Below, piece by piece: positions 29,477 through 38,155 of a stretch of DNA of 64,000 bases. A program made the translations under genes and the position numbers. The notes below the pieces were generated by a model. It was not told the origin of the DNA. It worked only from the letters and a program-made list of their open reading frames with translations, and did no database searches. Position 1 is the stretch's first letter. Each line of letters begins with the position of its first letter. This stretch comes from Salinimonas chungwhensis DSM 16280 (GTDB taxonomy: Bacteria > Pseudomonadota > Gammaproteobacteria > Enterobacterales > Alteromonadaceae), in contig NZ_KB899377.1 in assembly GCF_000378185.1 (NCBI RefSeq), positions 465,881-529,880 of the forward strand. Direction: 5' to 3'.

Positions 29477-30256
29477 ATGGACCCAGGTAGTGTAGTTTTT
29501 ATGGGCTTTATGGCCAGTTTGTGCGCCAGTGCAGGAACGGCCCTTGGCTCGCTTGGTGTATTCACCATCCGCAAATTGTCTCGTCCTATGGAAGACGGTC
29601 TGCTCAGTCTGGCAGCCGGAATTATGCTTGCAGCGACTTTTTTCTCCTTACTGCTGCCTGCTCTGGAATATGGCGCAGAAAATTACGCCTGGAAACACGC
29701 TGGACCCTTAGCCGTTGCCGGCGGCACGTTTCTGGGTGCAGCGATTCTGTTTATCATTCACCAGTATGTGCCCCATGAGCATTTTTCCCGGGGCCGTGAA
29801 GGTGGCGATACCTACAAACTGGGCAGGATTTGGTTGTTTGTAACCGCGATTACACTGCATAATTTTCCTGAAGGGCTGGCCGTTGGCGTAGGTTTCGCCG
29901 GTGGCGAAGTGAAAAATGGTGTCACGCTGGCAATTGGTATCGGGTTGCAAAATATTCCCGAAGGGCTTGCTGTATCTGTTGCCTTGTTATCGGTGGGTTA
30001 TACGCCGCTGCGCTCGGCAATGATAGGCATTGCATCGGGACTGGTTGAGCCGGTGGGCGGATTGCTGGGCGCTGTGGCCGTGGCCAGTCTGGAAATGTTG
30101 ATGCCGTGGGCACTGGCATTTGCGGCCGGCGCGATGCTGTTTATTATCAGTGATGAGATTATTCCCGAGACACATAATAACGGGAATCAGAATTTAGCCA
30201 CATTTACACTACTGGGCGGTTTCATTTTGATGATGTTGTTGGATACTTTACTGTAA
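29477..30256 (+). CDS. ZIP family metal transporter
   Basis: A 259-aa inner-membrane protein with about eight helices. LHNFPEGLAVGVGF and LQNIPEGLAVSVALL are the two metal-binding ZIP helices. The cytoplasmic loop (YVPHEHFSRGREGGD) has His residues. It imports Zn2+ or a related divalent metal; the length and sequence are closest to GufA/ZupT-type members. It follows alr by 51 bases. Confidence 0.92.
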   Translation: MDPGSVVFMGFMASLCASAGTALGSLGVFTIRKLSRPMEDGLLSLAAGIMLAATFFSLLLPALEYGAENYAWKHAGPLAVAGGTFLGAAILFIIHQYVPHEHFSRGREGGDTYKLGRIWLFVTAITLHNFPEGLAVGVGFAGGEVKNGVTLAIGIGLQNIPEGLAVSVALLSVGYTPLRSAMIGIASGLVEPVGGLLGAVAVASLEMLMPWALAFAAGAMLFIISDEIIPETHNNGNQNLATFTLLGGFILMMLLDTLL

Positions 30257-30441
30257 AAAATTAGCCGAAAGACTAACAGCAAAGACCCTGATTTATCGCT
30301 ATAATCCTTATGTCGCCTGAGCGTTGGGAGATTTGCCAGTATCATCTTGCCCACTGGCAGTGAAAACAAAAAATCATCCGTTGTTTAACGCGTGGTTTGC
30401 GTGAGATACCAACAAGCAGTGAAGACATCCTCATATTCCTA
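30257..30441. ncRNA. Gene-free stretch ended by a terminator, possible small RNA
   Basis: No coding frame is credible in 185 bases between the ZIP stop and a strong terminator. The terminator may simply end the ZIP transcript with a long 3' UTR, or close a small RNA read from this stretch. No promoter is clear. Confidence 0.2.
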
Positions 30442-30464
30442 CCCGGCATTTGCCGGGTTTTTTT
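30442..30464 (+). terminator. Rho-independent terminator, plus strand
   Basis: Stem CCCGGC / GCCGGG, loop ATTT, then seven Ts. It ends transcription from the ZIP side. Confidence 0.9.
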
Positions 30465-30468
30465 GCAC

Positions 30469-30492
30469 AAAAAAAGGCTGCATCGGGCAGCC
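30469..30492 (-). terminator. Rho-independent terminator of the YitT gene
   Basis: On the minus strand, stem GGCTGC / GCAGCC with a 5-base loop is followed by seven Ts (As at 30469-30475). It is back to back with the plus-strand terminator. Confidence 0.88.
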
Positions 30493-30514
30493 CTTTTAAT
30501 TTCAACACACTTGG

Positions 30515-31165
30515 TTAACTGCCCTGTGGCTGAGCGCCAGGGTCGGCATGAAGCTGGCGATCACGTGGTGCTGCATCATAGCGTTCCGGACGATGGTTGA
30601 GTGACAGGACCATGTTCAGACAAACTGCTGCCAGCACAGAGATGACTACCAGTGGCCAGTCAATGAAAATGAGTGCGCTGAGCAGAATAATGGTGTCTAC
30701 ACTAAGCTGAAACATCCCCGCGCGAATGCCGTACTTTCCCTGTAAAAAGAATGCCAGAATACCTACGCCTCCTAAACTGGATGTATGCCGAAACATGATA
30801 AGCATACCCACGCCTATCAACATACCACCGAATATCGCAGCAAATAGCGGGTTCGCATTGGAGATATCGACAAATTTTGGAATTTGCTCTGACAGAACCG
30901 ATACAGTGGTCACCGAAATAAATGTATTAATGGTGAAGCGTTTGCCAATCTGCGTCCACGCCAGCGCATAAAAAGGCAGGTTTATAATAAAGAACAGGAC
31001 CCCAAAATCCATTGGTAACGCATGGGTTCCCAACAGCGCAAGCCCGGCTGCACCACCTACCATCAGGTCTTGCGACTGAAACAGATAAACACCAAAAGCG
31101 ACAAAGAGTCCGGCACAGACCAGCGCAAAAAGGTCTTCAATAAAACCGTGTTGTGTTTTTTGCAT
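30515..31165 (-). CDS. YitT family membrane protein
   Basis: A 216-aa inner-membrane protein with five or six helices. VGGAAGLALLG and HTSSLGGVGILAFFLQGKYGIRAG are YitT/DUF161 signatures. The family's function is unsettled; transport has been suggested. The C-terminal 25 residues are polar. A minus-strand terminator follows 22 bases after the stop. Confidence 0.85.
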   Translation of the reverse strand: MQKTQHGFIEDLFALVCAGLFVAFGVYLFQSQDLMVGGAAGLALLGTHALPMDFGVLFFIINLPFYALAWTQIGKRFTINTFISVTTVSVLSEQIPKFVDISNANPLFAAIFGGMLIGVGMLIMFRHTSSLGGVGILAFFLQGKYGIRAGMFQLSVDTIILLSALIFIDWPLVVISVLAAVCLNMVLSLNHRPERYDAAPRDRQLHADPGAQPQGS

Positions 31166-31357
31166 ATGACTAAATCTTCCGAAGCTGAGTATTACAAATC
31201 GGGCGCAATTATACGGCTAGAAGACGTAATCACGAGGGGCAGGGAGGATGTCCAAAGTGGTGCAAAAACGTCAGGCGGTAGGCTAGCTTTACGAATGTTG
31301 TATAAACCGTTAATACACTGTTTTATGTTTGTAAATATTGGCAGTAAAACTTAAAAT

Positions 31358-31711
31358 TTACGGTAAGAAAGGCGTCTCAATAAACTCTGCCTGGGGGAAA
31401 AGCATTTTTGCGTAGTGAGCATTAATTGGCAGGTAGCGGTCAGACAACCAGATATTGACACAATCGTCGGCGTGGGTAAATAGCATAAGGCAGTCTGATG
31501 ATACCTGGATACGGCGAATATGCTGCTTGGGTACCAGTGTAGCAAAACCAGCAAACAGGCGAGACAAACTGTTATGCCGCACCCCAACCAGACCATCCAT
31601 GTCTGTTAGCACATAACAAGGCTGATTTAATCGGTTTGAACGCATTGCCCATAAGTTGGCAATAAGATATGCGCTGAATAAAAAACCGCTAATGCAAAGG
31701 TAGACAGACAT
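31358..31711 (-). CDS. Hypothetical membrane protein
   Basis: A 117-aa protein starting MSVYLCISGFLFSAY, which gives one N-terminal membrane helix, then about 85 cytoplasmic residues with a beta-rich pattern resembling a small PH-like domain (PCYVLTDMDGLVGVRHNSLS). An in-frame extension to 31822 is Cys-rich and unlikely. It may be related in design to the next gene, which also has helices followed by a beta-rich tail. Function unknown. Confidence 0.6.
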   Translation of the reverse strand: MSVYLCISGFLFSAYLIANLWAMRSNRLNQPCYVLTDMDGLVGVRHNSLSRLFAGFATLVPKQHIRRIQVSSDCLMLFTHADDCVNIWLSDRYLPINAHYAKMLFPQAEFIETPFLP

Positions 31712-31947
31712 AGCATGCCCTCTTATGTACCCGGAGAAACCAGGCGCCCCTGTCGCGTAACAACAGCACCAGCATAACGCGCTTACGCGTTTTAACAAAT
31801 TATATACAACAGCCCCAGCCATTCCTAGAATTCTTTCATATAACAGCTGTCAAAATATAATAATATAGTTATGTAACCTTATAGGTTGCAGCGGGTTAAC
31901 AGTGATCTTCGGTAGTCTTAGCCCAGCAACCGCGTTTGCTTTAGTAA

Positions 31948-32451
31948 TCAACTCACAGGGTGTTTGGTACCTGAAGATACTATCGCCTCAGTTGATTCAG
32001 TAACACGCATTGTGGAATCAGGCATACGCAACCGGATAAACGCTTTTACTGCCGGCAGATATACAGGACTGAATCTTACTTCAGGAAAAAAATTATCAGT
32101 CCTGTTGTAGGGCAACTGCAAAGCCACATAATTTGGGTGACAGTTCAGTGTAACTTCGGTTATCGAGGATAAAGGCAGAGCACGATTACCGATATACAGA
32201 TAACCGTCTGAGGCGCGCAACACCTGCCAGGGACTATGTTGACAAATGGTGGTTGTCGACAAGCTTGGTTTTCTTGCTCCAAACAGCGCAATTTCGTGAA
32301 TCACTATTAGCGGCAGTAAAAAACAGAGCATCATCCAGTGCAGTCCTATGAACAGCACACTAAGGCAAAGCAGGATAAAGATTACCCGATATAGTCGCGG
32401 GGTTAACAATCGTTCGCTGTCTGCTGTATTCTGCCAACGCTGATAGGCCAT
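31948..32451 (-). CDS. Hypothetical membrane protein
   Basis: A 167-aa protein with two close membrane helices (VIFILLCLSVLFIGLHW, MLCFLLPLIVIHEIALF), then a soluble region with strands (YLYIGNRALPLSSITEVTL) reminiscent of bacterial PH-like domains. AGGGAA precedes the ATG. Unrecognised; it may form a pair with the gene at 31358. Confidence 0.6.
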   Translation of the reverse strand: MAYQRWQNTADSERLLTPRLYRVIFILLCLSVLFIGLHWMMLCFLLPLIVIHEIALFGARKPSLSTTTICQHSPWQVLRASDGYLYIGNRALPLSSITEVTLNCHPNYVALQLPYNRTDNFFPEVRFSPVYLPAVKAFIRLRMPDSTMRVTESTEAIVSSGTKHPVS

Positions 32452-32630
32452 GAGTCATTCCCTGTAATTTCACTGTCGCCAAGCCTGGCGGAGTCCGATA
32501 CTAAAAAAGTAGTCCAGAGAGTGAGGTTAAGAAACTAAACTTTAGTGTAATAAGCGTGATTTTTTCTTATACAAACGAGAGGGTCTTTGGAATATCGGTC
32601 GCACCAGTACTATCAGCGAAGCCTGGTCAT

Positions 32631-32750
32631 TTAGTTTGATGAAGCGGGTCGGTAATCTGTTGTAAATTGGGCTATTTCATCGGTATTGTCAAAGTCGAGT
32701 ATAATACCCTGGCTAATCCGGTCATACAGCAGCCCGAGAAACGCATTCAT
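32631..32750 (-). pseudogene. Short frame, likely gene remnant
   Basis: A 39-codon frame (MNAFLGLLYDRISQG...) with protein-like composition. The frame stays open upstream to about 32790 without a start, while a nearby ATG (about 32795) in another frame begins MKQRLF. This suggests a small gene split by a frameshift. The rest of the 440-base gap (32452-32893) shows nothing else. Confidence 0.35.
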
Positions 32751-32893
32751 TGTATCTGCTTGTTGACTACGAGAAGAAAGTAGGGAAAAGACGCTGTTTC
32801 ATTTCTATGTTAGTGACCGATCGACTTTTCCGGGACACAGATACTGCCGGTCAATTGACTGCGGTTTCACAATGAACGTAACATTTAACATTA

Positions 32894-33493
32894 TTACCTT
32901 GAAGAGCGCGGTGCTTGTTTCAGGCTTTCCCGTTGCTCATCGGTTAGCACCTTGGGTGTCGCCACAGGTTTACCTTCATCAGTAAAAAACGGCGAGCGCT
33001 TGTACGCGCCAGACATACGAGCTTTTGCCACAATGCGTAAGAAACGCCACATTGTGCCTGACAATCCGTGAGCTTCAGGTTTAGGCTGGCCAATAGCAGA
33101 CTGGGTATGTACCACAGCAGTTTTGCCTGGAAAATCTTTGGGTATAGCCGCCTGATTAAGAATGTTATCCACCAGCCCAATAAAGGGCAGCTGACTGGTA
33201 GGAAGAGTGTTTCCAATCGGCGTATTGCAGCAGCTGGCATACCAACGAAGCAGCCCGTGCTCACTTAAGCGAACAACCGCAAGATGCTCCTTACCCTGCG
33301 AAAAAAACACGCGCGAAGCAGCCAGCTGAACGATATGGGTTCCGCCCTGAACATTAAGAACGGTATCCTCTACTTGCAGGAAACGGGCGAAGGCCTGGCA
33401 GTCTTTGCAGTAACATAATACGCGACTGGCAACGGCCCCGGGACGAACATGCCCCTGAATACCTTTGCATTCACAGGAAAGTGGATGATCCAT
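32894..33493 (-). CDS. DUF6151-type zinc-binding protein
   Basis: A 199-aa protein with an N-terminal Cys pattern, CECKGIQGHV...CYCKDCQAF, similar to glutathione-dependent formaldehyde-activating (GFA-like) folds and to DUF6151. YASCCNTPIGNT supplies further Cys. The start at 33493 is supported by AGAAGGAGG 8 bases upstream; the frame extends to 33517. It likely binds Zn; the function is unknown. Confidence 0.78.
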   Translation of the reverse strand: MDHPLSCECKGIQGHVRPGAVASRVLCYCKDCQAFARFLQVEDTVLNVQGGTHIVQLAASRVFFSQGKEHLAVVRLSEHGLLRWYASCCNTPIGNTLPTSQLPFIGLVDNILNQAAIPKDFPGKTAVVHTQSAIGQPKPEAHGLSGTMWRFLRIVAKARMSGAYKRSPFFTDEGKPVATPKVLTDEQRESLKQAPRSSR

Positions 33494-33757
33494 CGCTGCG
33501 CCTCCTTCTGCTATCAAAATGAGTTGTTAAGACGTAAGGGGAAGCTATGTTCAACAGGTTCCATATTTTGTCTGCAGCGACAAAGCGATACCGACAACAC
33601 TGGGAATACTAAATGGGTTCTTTAGCCTGAAAATAATCAGCTATACAGGTTGCTCGTGTAGAAAAGCTCCCGTAGTGGTAGACCTTAGCCTACCACGATA
33701 AGATTTACCAGTGAGTCGCGTAAGTAAGCAGTAAAAGCGCAGGCGTTACAAAGGCGA

Positions 33758-34153
33758 TTACTGATAATACGGCTTGTTGGAAGTGAGCCGCGCAAGACCT
33801 TTGATGATGCGATAAATTGACCAGATCCATACTGCAAAAAGCGTGATGTAGCCAATAAGTACAACTGACAGAATGAGACTCAATATAGTGACCGCCAGGC
33901 CTACCCAGAATGTTTTAATGATATTAGCGTAATGATCTTCAAACAGCGTACCCCGCGCGTCGCCCTTTTTCACCATGGCCCAGATAGCGCCCGCCAGCCA
34001 GAAAATTCCGGTGATTAAGCCCAGAACCATAAAGACATAAGCTACCAGCGCGTGGGTTTTAGCCTGTTGTTGCGCCTCGGATAATGATGAGTCAGCTACT
34101 GGACCGGTGGGGGGGTGCGTTACAGTGGATTCCTTATGCTGAGTTTCTGACAT
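33758..34153 (-). CDS. DUF4870-like membrane protein
   Basis: A 131-aa protein: a polar N-terminus of about 30 residues, then three membrane helices (VAYVFMVLGLITGIFWLAGA, FWVGLAVTILSLILSVVLIG, ITLFAVWIWSIYRIIKGL) with DHYANIIKTFW between the first and second, typical of DUF4870. AGGAG precedes the ATG. Function unknown. Confidence 0.8.
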   Translation of the reverse strand: MSETQHKESTVTHPPTGPVADSSLSEAQQQAKTHALVAYVFMVLGLITGIFWLAGAIWAMVKKGDARGTLFEDHYANIIKTFWVGLAVTILSLILSVVLIGYITLFAVWIWSIYRIIKGLARLTSNKPYYQ

Positions 34154-34497
34154 CCCTTTGCTCTCCTGATAATTGTGCGTGTATTGATTAATTTGGATTG
34201 TGCATTGCTACCATAAAATAAATTAGCTTCAGTAGATAGTATTTTTTAAATTCATGATAAATAGACAAAAAACTTAGATAAGCCATGTGATAAGCCAGGC
34301 ACCGGGATGGTGCTATCCCTACTTTAATTCGCCAGTGGGTTTATCTGTGGCAGCATTACTGTGGTTTCTCGGTGATTTTCCAGTGCCATGTTTAAGACTT
34401 TCCCTGCTCAGTGAAAGTGAGGACTGACTGATGTTAATCAGCCGCGGTTTTGTTACTGGTCAACGTGATAAACTAAACATTGTCGAAAGCAGTAGTT
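34154..34497. other. Gap without genes
   Basis: 344 bases, A+T-rich near 34200-34280. I see no frame, repeat or terminator I can support. Confidence 0.4.
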
Positions 34498-34950
34498 TTA
34501 GTATTGTCTTTTGTCCGGGCAGTGCTGGTGAAGCGTTTCAGCGATAAGCTCGCGCTGCTGTGACGAAAATGTGAAGTAACCAAAAGCGATGTGATTTTTA
34601 TCTTCTCCACGAATGGTAAAAGAGCCATTGAGACCCTTCTTAATGCACCAGCTTGCTATATTCTGCCAGGCAATAAATGAATTTTTGGTAAAGCGCGAGT
34701 AAGTAATGCCACTCTCACCTAGCCTCAGGCTGTGCTCAGCAAGCTTTGAATGGCCCGAATTAAAAAGCGCCAGCCAGATGAAAATGCTGCCATTAACCAC
34801 CAGCCAGATTGTGGCTACTTCTACCAGAAGTTGTTTTGATTCTGTGAATGGAGACAGGAAGAAGCAAAAAACGATGGTATACAGTAAAAAAAGGGTAAAG
34901 CGTATCAGTAATGCAATGAAATGCTGCTGACGGGACTGGACCAGTGTCAT
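34498..34950 (-). CDS. Hypothetical membrane protein (YcxB-like design)
   Basis: A 150-aa protein with two N-terminal membrane helices (LIRFTLFLLYTIVFCFFL, VATIWLVVNGSIFIWLAL), then a soluble domain where SGITYSRFTKNSFIAWQNIA resembles YcxB-like C-terminal domains. The start MTLVQSRQQH at 34950 has AGGGG upstream and overlaps the preceding gene's stop (ATGA). Confidence 0.65.
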   Translation of the reverse strand: MTLVQSRQQHFIALLIRFTLFLLYTIVFCFFLSPFTESKQLLVEVATIWLVVNGSIFIWLALFNSGHSKLAEHSLRLGESGITYSRFTKNSFIAWQNIASWCIKKGLNGSFTIRGEDKNHIAFGYFTFSSQQRELIAETLHQHCPDKRQY

Positions 34951-35402
34951 TGAAACCCCTTTTTGGTAACGCAGCCGGCAATACACAATAAAACGCCGGA
35001 TAGTTTAAGCCCGGCTTCTTTAACCCAGTGTTTTCTGCTACCAGCGGTGCAACTAACACTGATGAGCACGCTGCTAAATGCACCCCCCCTTATTATTGCA
35101 TGGTCGATGCGTTTACGATTTGTTCTGCAACTGATCTTCCAATAGCAATGCGAACAGGGGCCCGAGTGTTGTTTACCCGCAGCAGGACTGGGGGAAAAAT
35201 CCATCCGATTATTACGCCAGAGATATTTTAGGAAGTTATAGCGCTTAGCCTTGCCGTAAGCTGACAGGCCCGCCGCAAGGACTACCGTAGGGGGCTTGTT
35301 CAGGTTTGTTCGAATAGTATGCTGCTGCAGATCCTTCAGGTGGGAATCTGCGATTTTCCATGCTGCAATAAATTGTTTGCAGGTATGCGTTGAATAGTCC
35401 AT
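34947..35402 (-). CDS. Hypothetical protein, possibly frameshifted
   Basis: A 151-aa frame from ATG 35402 with AAGGA upstream. Its stop overlaps the start of the next gene, which argues for translation. The first 65 residues look like a normal soluble protein; the rest is rich in Cys, Ser, Arg and Gly and reads like an out-of-frame tail. An alternative frame near 35160 reads FALLLEDQLQNKS and stops, so an indel is possible. Not recognised. Confidence 0.4.
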   Translation of the reverse strand: MDYSTHTCKQFIAAWKIADSHLKDLQQHTIRTNLNKPPTVVLAAGLSAYGKAKRYNFLKYLWRNNRMDFSPSPAAGKQHSGPCSHCYWKISCRTNRKRIDHAIIRGGAFSSVLISVSCTAGSRKHWVKEAGLKLSGVLLCIAGCVTKKGFQ

Positions 35403-35459
35403 CAAATCCTTTTGTATGTTTTCTTAACCGACTGAGGGCGGGCTGCCCGGTATCCCTGG

Positions 35460-36038
35460 TTAGTCGCTATCTGTCAATGTTATGTCGGCAAAAAAGGTGT
35501 CGGCAATGTGTTCGATATTTACGGGAAGTTGTTTTGATGAGGAGCGATAAGAGACTTCCATTAACAGCGCACTGGCCGCATCAGAAGGGGCTCTGCAGAT
35601 ATAGCCGATATTACTAAAATAGTCATCGCTATCGGGAATTTTAGTGGGGTCGCGCTGGTACTCGGCTACACCACGATATTTCAGGCATGGCTGGCCCTTA
35701 AATGTGGTTTCGTGATAATCGACCACAAGCTGATTAAAGCGCTCTCTATTATTTGTCTGTTCTCTGCCTTCAATAATTTTTTCAAAAAAGACGGCATCAC
35801 TGGCAGCGTCACCTATCCAGAAATAGTAGGTATTGGCGACCACTGAATGGTTATCAGCCAATGCTCTGGCAAAAACCACTGTATTGGTGGTGTGCTCCAA
35901 CAAGACCCAACCCGGCTGGGATGGAGAAGTTACAATCGCACCGTTCTGCGAGTATGCTTTATTGATGCCCGCCTCAGGCGGACCTGACACGCAAGCGGTT
36001 ATGATACTGGCGAGCAAGACTAGCAATAAATACTTCAT
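35460..36038 (-). CDS. Hypothetical lipoprotein
   Basis: A 192-aa lipoprotein: MKYLLLVLLASIITAC gives a lipobox (IITAC). The mature domain is alpha/beta with KGQPCLKYRGVAEYQRD and IGYICRAPSDAASALLMEVSYRS, suggesting a disulfide between its two Cys. No family recognised. The start at 36038 is chosen for the signal peptide; an upstream start exists at 36077. Confidence 0.68.
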   Translation of the reverse strand: MKYLLLVLLASIITACVSGPPEAGINKAYSQNGAIVTSPSQPGWVLLEHTTNTVVFARALADNHSVVANTYYFWIGDAASDAVFFEKIIEGREQTNNRERFNQLVVDYHETTFKGQPCLKYRGVAEYQRDPTKIPDSDDYFSNIGYICRAPSDAASALLMEVSYRSSSKQLPVNIEHIADTFFADITLTDSD

Positions 36039-36329
36039 TATCACATTCCTTATGATTGAATAGCAGTGGATACGCATGTTTCATATACAGCACTTCATCA
36101 GTATAGTCGCGTGTGATGATTGTGTGGTCAATGTAAAAAGCACCCAGTCTGGAAATTGACAACGGATATGCTGTTCTATCTGTTGTAAGTTCGCTTAAAG
36201 CAAAAGTTAAGCAGTACCAACCGAATTAGTAAACCGGCCATCAACAAAGAGATACTTGTGAAAGTATCCACGCCGATGGTTTTATTCTTTCGATACAGCC
36301 CGGATCCGCGGCGCAATGCGCAACCGTTG

Positions 36330-36509
36330 CTACAGAAGGGGCTGGGTCTTTTTCTTAGTGGGAAAAAGCTTTAGCCAGAAGGCTCCTTCAAGGGCAAAGC
36401 CGGCTACGACAAATACAAACATACCCGTTTCATGACCGAAGCTATACGCAGTAAACGCTGCCGCCAAACAGGCCAGTGCGACCACTATCCGGTAAAGAGT
36501 ATTCATCAT
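36330..36509 (-). CDS. Small two-helix membrane protein
   Basis: A 59-aa protein: MMNTLYRIVVALACLAAA, then MFVFVVAGFALEGAFWLKLF, and a basic tail (TKKKTQPLL). Two membrane helices in a hairpin. AAGGAAAT lies 5-8 bases before tandem ATGs (36509, 36506). The clean Shine-Dalgarno and composition make it a real gene despite its size. Function unknown. Confidence 0.65.
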   Translation of the reverse strand: MMNTLYRIVVALACLAAAFTAYSFGHETGMFVFVVAGFALEGAFWLKLFPTKKKTQPLL

Positions 36510-36575
36510 AATATTTCCTTTTTGAAATCACTCGGTGCCCATTTATGCGACCATCTCGTGACCTTATTTAGCAGA

Positions 36576-37112
36576 TTAAAACTGATATCCCAATTGCAAT
36601 CCAACACCCAGGCGATTGTCGTCATCTGAATTTTTAATATGGGCAGAGGTACCCAAGGTCACGCCCGGCTGATTAATGCCATTCCAAAAGTAGGTGTAGC
36701 TAACGCCAATTCCATACACATCCTTGCGCTCTGTGTGATAAACGACCCTGTCTTCGTACTGCCACACTGATCTGGAGCGTGATACTTCTTCATCGACCTT
36801 GGCAAAATACAGGCCTAAACCATGTTTATTAGACCCGGTATCAATCAGGTCGGTCTTTATCCACCCAATACCAAAGCCGCATTCATCATCATACCGGCAG
36901 CCTGCTGAAACATATTTCAAATCGTGCTCGGAAACTAACGCAAAATTTGCACCGAGGCCGCTGTACATAATACCGGCGCCAATGCCGACCGAAGTGCGCA
37001 GGTTCTGAGGGGGAGGCGGCTGTGATGAGGAAGGATTACCCTGAGCGAGACTGTCCAATGTCACTGAAGATAAAGAAAGGGCGGCGACAACCAACAACGT
37101 TTTTTTCAACAT
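36576..37112 (-). CDS. Outer-membrane beta-barrel-like protein
   Basis: A 178-aa exported protein: a signal peptide ending DSLAQG, a short Pro-rich linker, then alternating beta-strands ending in LGVGLQLGYQF, with the terminal Phe expected for barrels. GCRYDDECGFG may form a disulfide loop. The size fits an 8-strand barrel. AAGGAAATA precedes the ATG. Function unknown. Confidence 0.72.
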   Translation of the reverse strand: MLKKTLLVVAALSLSSVTLDSLAQGNPSSSQPPPPQNLRTSVGIGAGIMYSGLGANFALVSEHDLKYVSAGCRYDDECGFGIGWIKTDLIDTGSNKHGLGLYFAKVDEEVSRSRSVWQYEDRVVYHTERKDVYGIGVSYTYFWNGINQPGVTLGTSAHIKNSDDDNRLGVGLQLGYQF

Positions 37113-37763
37113 ACTATTTCCTTATATCTGAAAAAAAACAAATATGGTGACTAATGTGTATTAGCCACTCAATGGATAATATTCAGGCTAAAAGAAAATT
37201 TTCATATCGTCACCATGGCAATTGTTACAACGTGTGACTGTGAACATAAGCGCAGAAACCAAAAGATACGATGTGATTGTAACGTGGCCAGCAGTGCGAC
37301 TATCTTTTCAGACATCAGAAATGGTTATGCGGTTTGCCGCAGTTTTTATGCTGTTCAGTATTTTCATTTATTATCAGTGCCAGCGGTTGGCCAACAGTTT
37401 GCGTTGCCGTAACACCGTGTATGGTGGCATCAGTATCAATGGCGATGTAACTTTTTTAGGTTGGCAAAAAAGCTTTCAAGCTGCTCAAAGTCCCGGGCTG
37501 TTCCACAATGAGGCCATAAACTGCGTACAGGTATTTAAGTTGCATATTCCGGTTTGTGTGCACCGCCCGGGTTTTTGTGACAAGGTTTCAAACATTTGCC
37601 CTTGCAGACTAAGGGATGCCTCATTAAAAGCCTCATCCCCATTAGGCTGTCAGTTTGATGGTACCAACGTGAATATGGTAAAGAGGATAAGTAATTTCAT
37701 TGTTCATCCGTGAAGTTGTTGATAAATCGGCCAGAAGATATGTGCGGTTAAGGTAGGACAGCC
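37113..37763. other. Gap with an uncertain plus-strand frame
   Basis: A 163-codon frame (37222-37713) contains one possible membrane helix (MRFAAVFMLFSIFIYYQC), but the remainder is Cys-rich without a pattern and there is no Shine-Dalgarno. I leave it uncalled. The AGTGACTGTCC repeat block begins just after. Confidence 0.3.
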
Positions 37764-38150
37764 GAGGTTAATGGCAAGGTGGGCGTGGATGATTTTAGTG
37801 ACTGTCCGGATATTACGAGTAGTGACTGTCCACCTTTTAACCTCAGCCGTGAAAAGAGTCGGTGAATCGCTAGAAGTCCTGTTTCTCTATGCCATAATGA
37901 CGGAAGCTACCAATTAAAGTGGACATTGCAGGTTGTGATTTAGTGACTGTCTACTGCATTGAGGCGGTGACTGTCCACTGCATTGGACCATTTCATAAAG
38001 GCCTTAATTGAGAAGTAGAAGACTGCAACTGATATTGCGGGTGGGAAAGACAATGCCTAAATCGCCCGGTGGCGAAATGGGTACCGCTGATTATTAAGCA
38101 GTGTCTGTCCACATTTTACGGTCTTACATCTTACGATGCAGTGACTGTCC
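37764..38150 (+). repeat. AGTGACTGTCC motif block, plus orientation
   Basis: Motif copies at 37797-37807, 37821-37831, 37942-37952 (last base T), 37966-37976 (first base G), 38100-38110 (one mismatch) and 38140-38150. The first two lie within a long imperfect hairpin: GAGGTTAA and AAGGTGG (37764-37782) pair with CCACCTT and TTAACCTC (37830-37844). The block stops 6 bases before the GH31 stop codon. REP-like, probable target of the RAYT at 47 kb. Confidence 0.75.
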
Positions 38151-38155
38151 AGATA

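Noticed and set aside
31022..31354. 110-codon plus frame opposite the YitT gene
   Set aside because: Its first half is antisense to a clear membrane-protein gene and the rest lacks coding character.
37222..37713. 163-codon plus-strand frame
   Set aside because: One possible helix but otherwise Cys-rich and irregular, no ribosome site; likely chance.
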